DNA from: an uncultured bacterium
GTDB lineage: Bacteria; Bacteroidota; Bacteroidia; Chitinophagales; CAIOSU01
Length of the DNA stretch: 27,205 bases
Direction: 5' to 3'
Assembly: GCA_903861055.1 (NCBI GenBank)
Contig: CAIOSU010000278.1
Coordinates: 1-27,205 of the forward strand
Below the pieces are notes generated by a model. It was not told where the DNA came from. It made no database searches and worked only from the letters and a program-made list of their open reading frames with translations. Below are positions 14,714 through 21,184 of the stretch, piece after piece (within the stretch, counting starts at the first letter, position 1; the number at the start of each line of letters is the position of its first letter). The position numbers were made by a program, and so were the translations under genes.

Positions 14714-15508
14714 ATGAAAAAGCTCTTTGTTATGCTGCTTATGGCAGCAAGCTTTGCTAACCTGAATGCCCAAGATTTTGTGGAATGGCAGGACAATGTT
14801 ACTGACTACAACCAAGTACTAAGCACTTTCAACTTAATAATTGCCAAAGAGGTCGTGCCGCCTGCATCGGCATACTACAATCGGGGTATTGTAAAATCGA
14901 AGCTAGATGACTCTCATGGTGCTATTGCCGATTTCTCGGAAGTGCTGGCCAAAGAGCCCGACAATGCCGATGCTTACAGCCTCAGGGGTATTGAAAAGGC
15001 AATTCTTAAAGACCTTGAAGGTGCTTACGCCGACCTTGCTGCAGCCTTGAAATTAGATGATAGCAATTACAATACATGGTTCAATAAAAGCTTGGTGTGC
15101 TCGCAAACGGGTCGCTACGATGAGGCTATAGCAGGTTTTGAGCATTGCCTTACCCTGCGCCCCGACGATGCCAAAACTTACAACTACCGTGGGTACGCGC
15201 AATACAAAAACAAAAATTACGCTGCCGCAATTGGCGATTTTGGTAAAGCCCTAAGTTTAAATCCTGATTTGGCAGATGCCTATTACAACCGAGCAAATGT
15301 ATATTACGACCTAGAAAACGATGGCAAGGCCATTGAAGATTACACGGTTTGTATCAATATGGCGTTCAAACTAAAGGATTGTTATTTCAATCGTGGGTTT
15401 AGTTACAAATATAGTGGCAATAATGATGCTGCTTGCAAAGATTGGTCGAAGGCAGAGATAAATGGTCATAGCCGCGCCGCTACAACGCTAGAGAAATACT
15501 GTAAATAG
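14714..15508 (+). CDS. Secreted tetratricopeptide repeat protein
   Basis: The product has 264 residues. The signal peptide MKKLFVMLLMAASFANLNAQ is followed by about six TPR units. The clearest contain AYYNRGIVKSKLDDSHGAIADFSEVL, and A-x-x-x-YNRANVYYDLENDGKAIEDY, with the YxxRG pattern of the Sel1-like/TPR class. The ending AEINGHSRAATTLEKYC resembles other Bacteroidota periplasmic TPR proteins. It is probably periplasmic and mediates protein contacts; the partner is unknown. Confidence 0.88.
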   Translation: MKKLFVMLLMAASFANLNAQDFVEWQDNVTDYNQVLSTFNLIIAKEVVPPASAYYNRGIVKSKLDDSHGAIADFSEVLAKEPDNADAYSLRGIEKAILKDLEGAYADLAAALKLDDSNYNTWFNKSLVCSQTGRYDEAIAGFEHCLTLRPDDAKTYNYRGYAQYKNKNYAAAIGDFGKALSLNPDLADAYYNRANVYYDLENDGKAIEDYTVCINMAFKLKDCYFNRGFSYKYSGNNDAACKDWSKAEINGHSRAATTLEKYCK

Positions 15509-15511
15509 AAT

Positions 15512-15539
15512 GTACAAAGTACAAAGTACAATGGATGAA
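15512..15539. repeat. Heptanucleotide-period island after the TPR gene
   Basis: GTACAAA twice, then GTACAAT and GGATGAA, starting 3 bp after the stop codon. It is the least degenerate heptad run in the window. Confidence 0.7.
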
Positions 15540-15550
15540 TAGCATAGTAA

Positions 15551-15582
15551 AACCAATCAACCAATAACCTTTCAACTAATTA
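15551..15582. repeat. Octanucleotide-period island
   Basis: AACCAATC, AACCAATA, ACCTTTCA and ACTAATTA. AACCAATC recurs as the first unit of the octad island at 21053-21084. Confidence 0.5.
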
Positions 15583-15594
15583 AATAAAAATAAA

Positions 15595-15622
15595 AAACGG
15601 CTACCCGATGAGGTAGCCGTTT
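15595..15622 (-). terminator. Strong terminator of the tRNA gene (bidirectional form)
   Basis: AAACGGCTACC (15595-15605), loop CGATGA, GGTAGCCGTTT (15612-15622): a perfect 11-bp stem. On the minus strand a long T-rich tract follows, so it fits as terminator of the tRNA. It can also end transcription from the TPR gene on the plus strand. Confidence 0.8.
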
Positions 15623-15629
15623 CTGTTTG

Positions 15630-15703
15630 TGGGCCCTGTAGGACTCGAACCTACGACCAACGGATTATGAGTCTGCTGCTCTAACCAACTGAGCTAAGGG
15701 CCC
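15630..15703 (-). tRNA. tRNA with CAU anticodon (tRNA-Met, elongator type)
   Basis: On the minus strand a 7-bp acceptor stem GGGCCCT/AGGGCCC, D-arm GCTCAGTTGGTTAGAGC, anticodon loop CTCATAA and T-arm GTAGGTTCGAGTCCTAC give a full cloverleaf with discriminator A. No CCA is encoded. The anticodon CAU fits elongator Met; tRNA-Ile with lysidine-modified CAU cannot be excluded by sequence alone. Initiator features (unpaired 1-72, three G-C pairs in the anticodon stem) are absent. The anticodon stem contains one A-C mismatch. Confidence 0.9.
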
Positions 15704-15734
15704 GATTTCGTAAACCATGTTTCCGAAATGGAAC

Positions 15735-15752
15735 GCAAATTTAGATATTTGC
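15735..15752. promoter_or_regulatory. Overlapping divergent -7 elements (tRNA and HAD gene)
   Basis: GCAAAT, TTAGAT, ATTTGC is a near-palindrome. On the minus strand it contains TAAATTTG (complement of 15736-15743), a full TAnnTTTG for the tRNA. On the plus strand it contains GATATTTG (15744-15751), one base from consensus, for the HAD gene. The two elements are adjacent without overlap of their eight bases. Confidence 0.5.
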
Positions 15753-15772
15753 ACGGAGAATAAAAACATCCT

Positions 15773-16408
15773 GTGATAAACTCTTTAGAAAAAATCAACA
15801 ATATCATTTTCGACCTTGGCGGCGTTATCATTAACCTTGATATGGAAAGCACCTATTGGGCTTTCAAAGAGTTGGCCATTGGCAAAGAAGTTCCATTATT
15901 TACCTACACTATACAGCACGAAATTTTCAAGCAATTTGAGGTTGGAGCCATTGATACGCCAACGTTTTTAAAAGGGTTGCGTGAGTTGATAGGCCCGGCC
16001 TCTGATGCTCAGCTGATTGCCGCTTGGAACGCCATGCTGCTAGATATACCAACCGAGCGCGTGGCTTTGTTGCGAAAGTTGAAGGGTAAGTATCGCACGT
16101 TTTTGTTTAGCAACACTAATCAAATCCATTTTGAGGGTTTCAATAAAATATTGAATGATGCCCACGGGTTGCCAAACCTAGACCCATTGTTCGAAAAAGT
16201 GTATTTTTCGCATATCATGGGGTTGCGCAAACCCGATGTAGCTTCATTTTTGCAGATTATCAATGAAAATGGCTTGGTGCCCTCCGAAACGTTGTTTTTG
16301 GATGATACTGCTGGCCATTTAGAAGGCGCAAAACTTGCCGGGTTGCAAACCATGTTGGTGAGCGATGAAAACCAGATAGTGGATATTTTCAGGGAATTAG
16401 ATAATTGA
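15773..16408 (+). CDS. HAD-superfamily phosphatase, subfamily IA (YihX-like)
   Basis: The product has 211 residues and starts at GTG. Motif I is FDLGGVII with nucleophile Asp14; the second acidic residue of the usual DxD is replaced by Gly, as in the YihX glucose-1-phosphate phosphatase group. Motif II is LFSNTN (Ser113), motif III is the Lys153 of LRKPD, and motif IV is FLDDT (Asp177/178). A helical cap lies between residues 30 and 100. The substrate is probably a small phosphorylated metabolite; identity as a sugar phosphatase is inference. The stop overlaps the next start by one base (TGATG), so it is coupled to the WDG-repeat gene. Confidence 0.88.
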   Translation: MINSLEKINNIIFDLGGVIINLDMESTYWAFKELAIGKEVPLFTYTIQHEIFKQFEVGAIDTPTFLKGLRELIGPASDAQLIAAWNAMLLDIPTERVALLRKLKGKYRTFLFSNTNQIHFEGFNKILNDAHGLPNLDPLFEKVYFSHIMGLRKPDVASFLQIINENGLVPSETLFLDDTAGHLEGAKLAGLQTMLVSDENQIVDIFRELDN

Positions 16409-17391
16409 TGAACAATATGCACGGGTCTTTGCGTTTTAGCGGTATGTTTTTACCCAAACAAAATATGCTGGCCCTGTTGCTTTTGGTAGCATTAGTGCCA
16501 ACTATGCTGGCCCAAACCGTGCTTGATGGCGCAGGAAATCCTTTGTACACCGTGCAGGATGGCGTGATATATGATGCTGCCAGCAAACCGCTGCTTACCG
16601 TAAAAGCCAATTTAGTGTTCAAAGGGGCTTCGGAGAGTAAGAATGATATTGTACTGATGGTAGGCACCGATAATTTGTTTAGCGACAAAAGCGCCAATGC
16701 CGTGAGCGGAGATATGCAAACCGTGTGTTTTGCCATGGGCCTTGGTGGGTTTTATATGCCCGGATATGGATTGAACGATGGTTATTTAATTGCGCACTAT
16801 TCAATAGGCGACAAAGGTAACCTTGTACTTAAGGCTGGTCTGCCATCAGTGGTGATGGCCACCTTAACTGGGGATAAGTGGACTACGGGCGAATTGGCGG
16901 CCGTGTTTTATTTAGTAAACGAGCAATACCAGTTAAAAGAAAAACTTTGGGCAAGCGTTAATGCCTTAGGTGCTACTACCAAGCCTACCAGCGCTGCAAC
17001 CACCGGCCAGGCAACCATTAGGCGTATGTGGAACACCGGTGATGATGACTTTAGTTGGGATGGCAATACCCTGAAACGCCGATGGAACTCATACGACTAT
17101 GAGGAGTGGGAGTTTGATGGACAGGTGCTGCGCCGCGTGTGGTACGAGGATGGTGTTGAATATGAGTGGGATGGAAAGATATTAAAACGCAGGTTTAATG
17201 CTGCTACCGAGGAGTTTGAATGGGATGGTCGCATTCTTCGTCGCCGCTGGAATACTGGCAACGATGAGTTTTTGGTACAAGGTAATGTAGTGAAACGGGT
17301 TTGGAACACGGGAAATGATGAATGGGAAGTATCAGGCGATATGCCCATACCTATAATAGCGATGATTGTTTTTGGGTTGATTAGAAAATAA
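16408..17391 (+). CDS. Secreted protein with six WDG-type tandem repeats
   Basis: The product has 327 residues from the ATG that overlaps the HAD stop; a TTG one codon earlier is unlikely. A signal segment (about 17-34, ending TMLAQ) is followed by a beta-rich domain (about 35-200) that I do not recognise. Residues 205-312 hold six tandem units of 16-19 residues with consensus RRxWNTGxDEFEWDGxxLK, rich in Trp, Arg and acidic residues. The C-terminus PIPIIAMIVFGLIRK is a hydrophobic stretch ending in two positive residues, which could be a membrane anchor or sorting tail. The repeats suggest stacked beta-hairpins on the cell surface; function is unknown. Confidence 0.82.
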   Translation: MNNMHGSLRFSGMFLPKQNMLALLLLVALVPTMLAQTVLDGAGNPLYTVQDGVIYDAASKPLLTVKANLVFKGASESKNDIVLMVGTDNLFSDKSANAVSGDMQTVCFAMGLGGFYMPGYGLNDGYLIAHYSIGDKGNLVLKAGLPSVVMATLTGDKWTTGELAAVFYLVNEQYQLKEKLWASVNALGATTKPTSAATTGQATIRRMWNTGDDDFSWDGNTLKRRWNSYDYEEWEFDGQVLRRVWYEDGVEYEWDGKILKRRFNAATEEFEWDGRILRRRWNTGNDEFLVQGNVVKRVWNTGNDEWEVSGDMPIPIIAMIVFGLIRK

Positions 17392-17449
17392 TTATGTTTT
17401 GGCAACTATTTCATGATATAATACGTCATAATAGTGTAGTATCTTGTGT

Positions 17450-18244
17450 ATGATTTCGCGCCCAATGAAGCCCCTAGCCCTCTTTTTTTCGTTTTTCGTG
17501 AGTTTGTTGCTCCATTCAACTGCTGTTGTTGGCCAAACCAGCAATTTAGCCTCAATGCTAGTGGAGGCAAAAGCAGCAAGAGACAGCTATCAAGATGCAA
17601 AAGCACTGGTGTTATTCGAGAAGGTTTTGCTGCTCGATTCGATAAACAAGGAGGCACTATATAACGCAGGTTATATGAACTCGCGCTTGGGCTGGATACA
17701 GGAGGATTACAATGTTGAATTGGCTAAGCATTACTACACCCGCAGCAAGTATTATGCGGATAAGGTTTACAAGTATTACCCCAATACTTTTGAGGCTAAT
17801 TTACTGATGGCTGGCGCCATTGCCCGTTTGACCAAATATGGCACCACCAAAGAGCGTGTAACGGGTGCTTGGGATATTAAAAAGTACGCCGATGTTGCTT
17901 TCAAGATGAAACCTGACGACCCATTGCTAAGGCACATGTTGGCTTGGTGGAACTTTGAGCTATCAAAACCTACTTGGTTTGAGCGCTCCATGGCCGATAT
18001 GCTGTTTGGTGGTATACCAAAGGGAGCCGATGTGAACCTTGCTATCAAAACCATGAAAGAATTGATAACCAAGCGCCCCGATTATATTGTTTATCGATAC
18101 GATTTGGCTTTGTTTTATGAATATCTTGGCGACAAGTTAAATGCCCGCCAGTGGTTAGAAAGCGCTTTGAAGCTTACGCCAAAAACCCCTGAGGAGTTTC
18201 CTTACATACCAGCTGGCAAGAAGTTTTTGGCTAGGTTGCAGTAA
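17450..18244 (+). CDS. Secreted TPR protein resembling the regulator-of-microtubule-dynamics (RMDN) fold
   Basis: The product has 264 residues from the ATG at 17450; an ATG at 17465 (MKPLALFFSFF) is also plausible. A signal peptide ends near HSTAVVGQ. The rest is helical, with TPR-like units and the segment IKKYADVAFKMKPDDPLL, HMLAWWNFELSKPTWFER and LFGGIPKG, which resembles the RMDN (FAM82) family as I recall it. The final unit ends in LNARQWLESALKLTPKTPEE. It is probably periplasmic. It follows the WDG-repeat gene after a 58-bp gap and is convergent with the rRNA methyltransferase gene. The role is unknown. Confidence 0.82.
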   Translation: MISRPMKPLALFFSFFVSLLLHSTAVVGQTSNLASMLVEAKAARDSYQDAKALVLFEKVLLLDSINKEALYNAGYMNSRLGWIQEDYNVELAKHYYTRSKYYADKVYKYYPNTFEANLLMAGAIARLTKYGTTKERVTGAWDIKKYADVAFKMKPDDPLLRHMLAWWNFELSKPTWFERSMADMLFGGIPKGADVNLAIKTMKELITKRPDYIVYRYDLALFYEYLGDKLNARQWLESALKLTPKTPEEFPYIPAGKKFLARLQ

Positions 18245-18256
18245 CGGCAATAGTCG

Positions 18257-19657
18257 TTAAATTAACTCTAACGATACTACATTCTCTACATGATACGTTT
18301 GTGGGAACATGTCAACAGGCTGTACGGCCGTAATGCGGTACTTCTTACTTAGCCCTAACAAGTCGGTGGCTTGGGTTACTGGGTTGCAGCTTACATAAAC
18401 GATGCGTGGTATCTCGGCCTCCAGCAAAGCATCTACTACTTTGGGGTGCATGCCTGCCCTGGGTGGGTCGGTTATCAGCAAATCTGGCTTCGGCATGTTC
18501 TTGAAATAATCTTTCCTGATTACGTCTTTCATGTCGGCCGCAATAAAATGTACGTTGGTTATCTCGTTTCGGCGGGCATTATCCCAAGCATCGGCTATGG
18601 CTTCTGGTATAAGCTCAATACCCGTAACGTGCTTCACGCGGCTCGCAATATACAGGGCAATACTACCTGTGCCGGTATAAAGGTCGTAAACAGTGTCTGT
18701 GGGCTTCAAATCGGCTAACTCAGCCGCTACATCATAAAGCTTTATAGCTTGCGCATGGTTGGTTTGGAAAAAAGATAATGGGCCTACCCTGAAACCAACA
18801 TCGCCCAAGCGCTCATTGATATATTGCTGGGCCTTATAGTGCACCAGCTCTTTACCAAATATGCTATCGTTAAGGTCATCGTTTATTACATAAAACAAGC
18901 TCTTTACTTGCGGAAAGGTAGTCTCAATAAAGTCCAACACCTTCTTGGCATCAGTGGCATCGGCATTGCCTATCATCAATATTATCATCCACTCGCCTAA
19001 GCTACTGTTGCGAATAATGAGTTGGCGCAGGTAGCCAGTTCTGTTCCGTTGGTCGTAAAAACTGATTCCCTGCTTATCGGCGAATTGCTTTACTGCCAAT
19101 CGTAGGGTGTTACCTGGCTCTTCAAGCAAGAAGCACTCATCAAGGTGCAATATTTTATCGAAGGCACCGCTAGGATGTTGGCCAAGGCCTGTAAGCCCTT
19201 CTGTTACTGGGCCGTCAGCCATTTCTTCTTTGGTAAGCCAGCGACGGCCAGTAAAGCCATAGTCCATTTTGTTGCGGTAGTGCAGCAGGTTCTCGCTAGG
19301 CACTATGGACCTAAATGTAGGTAACCCTAAATGCTCTAGTTGCTTAAAGGCTTTCTCAACAAACTGCGTTTTGAATTTTAGCTGGCTGCTATAGCTCACG
19401 TTTTGCCATTTGCAACCGCCGCATACACCAAAGTGCTTGCAGGTAGGTTCCACGCGTTCGGGGCTAAACTTGTGTATAGCAGTAGGGCGCGCCAATAGTT
19501 CACCTTTAGCTTTGCGATACACGTTTACATCTACTACTTCGCCCGGCAATGCGGTTTCTACCAATACGGTTTTATTGTTGTACTTGGCCCATCCGCGGCC
19601 GTGCAAGTCCATACCCTGTATAGTCAATCCTGCTATTTCCCTAATCGGTTCACCCAT
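18257..19657 (-). CDS. rlmD: 23S rRNA (uracil-C5)-methyltransferase, RlmD type
   Basis: The product has 466 residues. An N-terminal TRAM domain (about 5-65) is followed by the [4Fe-4S] cysteines Cys73, Cys79 and Cys82 (CKHFGVCGGCKWQ) with Cys175 as the likely fourth ligand. The SAM-binding motif DLYTGTGSIALYIA and the catalytic YVSCNPVTQATDL are present. It methylates a 23S rRNA uracil (U1939 in E. coli numbering). The RlmD and RlmCD-like subgroups cannot be separated here. It is a single-gene unit, convergent with the RMDN-like gene 12 bp away. Confidence 0.92.
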   Translation of the reverse strand: MGEPIREIAGLTIQGMDLHGRGWAKYNNKTVLVETALPGEVVDVNVYRKAKGELLARPTAIHKFSPERVEPTCKHFGVCGGCKWQNVSYSSQLKFKTQFVEKAFKQLEHLGLPTFRSIVPSENLLHYRNKMDYGFTGRRWLTKEEMADGPVTEGLTGLGQHPSGAFDKILHLDECFLLEEPGNTLRLAVKQFADKQGISFYDQRNRTGYLRQLIIRNSSLGEWMIILMIGNADATDAKKVLDFIETTFPQVKSLFYVINDDLNDSIFGKELVHYKAQQYINERLGDVGFRVGPLSFFQTNHAQAIKLYDVAAELADLKPTDTVYDLYTGTGSIALYIASRVKHVTGIELIPEAIADAWDNARRNEITNVHFIAADMKDVIRKDYFKNMPKPDLLITDPPRAGMHPKVVDALLEAEIPRIVYVSCNPVTQATDLLGLSKKYRITAVQPVDMFPQTYHVENVVSLELI

Positions 19658-19671
19658 GGTGCAAAGGTAAT

Positions 19672-19706
19672 GAATTGGTCGATGGTCAATAGTCGATGGT
19701 CCATGG
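19672..19706. repeat. Heptanucleotide-period island upstream of rlmD
   Basis: GAATTGG, TCGATGG, TCAATAG, TCGATGG and TCCATGG in exact register. It uses the same words as the island at 25879-25906, which lies 6 kb away next to an unrelated gene. Confidence 0.8.
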
Positions 19707-19776
19707 ATTTTTTACGGTGAATAACTCGTAGTACAAACTTAACTGACGATTTATTAGTCAGATAACAACAAAAATG

Positions 19777-19810
19777 AAAACGCCCCGAGGGATGAGCTCG
19801 AGGCGCTTTC
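19777..19810 (-). terminator. Terminator of the small T9SS cargo gene
   Basis: Arms AAACGCCCCGAG and CTCGAGGCGCTTT pair with one bulge and one mismatch. On the minus strand GGGGCGTTTTCATTTTTG follows, giving a T-rich tail 33 bp downstream of the stop. Confidence 0.7.
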
Positions 19811-19842
19811 GTTGGTTTGAGACCTATTTATATTGTTATTGC

Positions 19843-20307
19843 TTATGGCAATTGTGCACTGAATTTGCCAGCATATGTGTTGCCTTCGCCAGATAGCTTG
19901 TAAAGGTAGCTGCCCAAAGCCCCTACAAAGCGCTCGTCAATTTTCACGGTATCGCCATATATGTCTACATACGTTACCAAGATGTTGCCATCAATATCGT
20001 AAATATCCAAGCGGTATTCTTGTGCGGTAGGGTTGGCAAACTTAATTTCCACGTTGCTACCGGTATTAAAAGCAACCGACACGCTCGGGTACTGGGCTTC
20101 TAATTCTTTTTCGTCAACTTGAGTAGCAAGTCCTAATGAAGCCATAAATGCATTCACATCAATATCCAATGTTGAAGTAGCAGTTACATTGGCTGCTTCT
20201 ACTTTTGGCTTGTTTGCATTTACCGCGCTACCAGTATTAGAGGTAAAGCTGCTAAGTGCAACAATCAAACCAAGTGATAAAAGTGTAATGATAGAAAGTG
20301 ACTTCAT
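19843..20307 (-). CDS. Small secreted protein with a T9SS-type C-terminal sorting domain
   Basis: The product has 154 residues. The N-terminal signal region is MKSLSIITLLSLGLIVALSSF, followed by a short linker and then, from about residue 72, a domain homologous to the end of the larger cargo protein encoded upstream: LEAQYPSV, NVEIKFANPTAQEYRLDIYDI, YLYKLSGEGNTYAGKF. The last 80 residues are therefore a type A T9SS sorting domain, although the usual YPNPS motif is degenerate (AFNTGS). There is almost no passenger in front of it. Secretion by T9SS is inferred from the domain; the role is unknown. It shares a promoter and leader motif with the other cargo gene. Confidence 0.8.
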   Translation of the reverse strand: MKSLSIITLLSLGLIVALSSFTSNTGSAVNANKPKVEAANVTATSTLDIDVNAFMASLGLATQVDEKELEAQYPSVSVAFNTGSNVEIKFANPTAQEYRLDIYDIDGNILVTYVDIYGDTVKIDERFVGALGSYLYKLSGEGNTYAGKFSAQLP

Positions 20308-20369
20308 GATCTCTAATTTTAGTTTGTTAAGCTATTAAATCGTTGCCTGTTTTTGAGTAGAGGCTAGAG

Positions 20370-20434
20370 AGAGTTGGACACCGCTATCAGCGTTTTGATG
20401 ATATCAATGTACTACAACAACTCATTTTTGTCAA
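20370..20434 (-). promoter_or_regulatory. Promoter and conserved leader motif of the small T9SS gene
   Basis: On the minus strand TTGACA (20429-20434), a 17-bp spacer and TACATT (20406-20411) are followed 21 bp later by GCGGTGTCCAACTCT (20370-20384). The same parts with the same spacer occur upstream of the large T9SS gene. If TACATT is the -10/-7 element, the motif lies in the 5' untranslated region, about 63 nt before the ATG. Confidence 0.6.
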
Positions 20435-20510
20435 GATTTTTCTTGAAAAAACACTAAGTTTTTAATCGCATAATCCTGAAACCGTTGGTACGACTGTAAC
20501 TATAGAACGG

Positions 20511-20540
20511 AAAAAAGTTACGTTTTGGTGTAACTTTTTT
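20511..20540. terminator. Isolated terminator-like hairpin
   Basis: AAAAAAGTTAC (20511-20521), loop GTTTTGGT, GTAACTTTTTT (20530-20540): a perfect 11-bp stem whose outer part is A/T, so it could terminate on either strand. No gene on either strand ends here. Confidence 0.5.
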
Positions 20541-20684
20541 CAAATTATTTTTTAGAACCTCAAAAAGGGGCTACCAACTGCTGGTTGCAGAGATGAAAAA
20601 TATTGATTGAATTTAAGAGAAAGGATTTTTGGGGTTGATTTTTGAATGTGATGGGGATGTTTGTTGAGTGTTTTTTGTAAAATA

Positions 20685-20833
20685 TTACGAACATAGGGCG
20701 TTGCCCTATGCTAACATTATTTAACCCCATTGGGGTTGCCCGCAAATTGTAAACGAAATAGGTATTTCCCCAACGGGGATATATACGGATAGGATGGGGC
20801 AACGCCCTATCACGTAATGTGGGCGTGCACATG
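20685..20833. repeat. 149-bp palindromic element, copy 1
   Basis: It begins TTACGAACATAGGGCGTTGC. It contains the hairpins CATAGGGC/GCCCTATG, AACCCC/GGGGTT and TCCCC/GGGGA, then GGGGCAACGCCCTATCACGTAA. The first and last about 20 bp are inverted repeats of each other (TTACGnnnATAGGGCGTTGCCC). It has no coding capacity. Confidence 0.8.
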
Positions 20834-20982
20834 TTACGAACATAGGGCGTTGCCCTATGCAAATATTACTTAACCCCGTTGGGGTTGCCCGCAAATTGTA
20901 AACGAAATATGTGATTCCCCCACGGGGATATATACTGATAGGATGGGGCAACGCCCTATCACGTAATGTGGGGACAAACATG
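20834..20982. repeat. 149-bp palindromic element, copy 2
   Basis: A head-to-tail copy of the preceding element with the same hairpins and only scattered differences, some of which fall in matching positions of hairpin loops or stems (for example CCCCATTGGGG against CCCCGTTGGGG). The exact right limit is uncertain by a few bases. Confidence 0.75.
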
Positions 20983-21052
20983 TCGGGAGCAACGGGCAAC
21001 GCATTATACTATTATTAACAGCTTCCTTTGATGGTACCTGAGCATTGTTAAG

Positions 21053-21084
21053 AACCAATCAACAAATAACCAATAAACCAATAA
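21053..21084. repeat. Octanucleotide-period island
   Basis: AACCAATC, AACAAATA, ACCAATAA and ACCAATAA in 8-bp register. It lies just beyond the terminator of the large T9SS gene. Confidence 0.5.
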
Positions 21085-21096
21085 CCCTAAAAAATT

Positions 21097-21129
21097 GAGC
21101 CCCTAAAGCTTGTACCGCTTTAGGGGCTC
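21097..21129 (-). terminator. Terminator of the large T9SS cargo gene
   Basis: GAGCCCCTAAAGC (21097-21109), loop TTGTACC, GCTTTAGGGGCTC (21117-21129): a perfect 13-bp stem. On the minus strand the sequence AATTTTTTAGGG follows, a good T-run. Confidence 0.85.
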
Positions 21130-21184
21130 TTCATTAAAAACTCGGGGAAAATCACCACATAAACCCCGAACTATGAAAGGATCT

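Larger units (their letters stand above)
20308..21184. other. 877-bp gene-free region with promoter, hairpins and tandem repeats
   Basis: From left to right it holds the leader and promoter of the small T9SS gene, an isolated 11-bp hairpin (20511-20540), two copies of a 149-bp palindromic element, an octad island and the terminator of the large T9SS gene. Reading frames here are translations of the repeats and are not genes. Confidence 0.7.

Noticed and set aside
20685..20982. Possible CRISPR array
   Set aside because: There are only two units of 149 bp without unique spacers; the units are themselves palindromic elements.
20560..21058. Three minus-strand reading frames of 62-100 residues with repeated RCPILSVYIPVGE-like and GQRPMF-like segments
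   Set aside because: They are translations of the 149-bp palindromic elements, have no start context, and change frame between copies.
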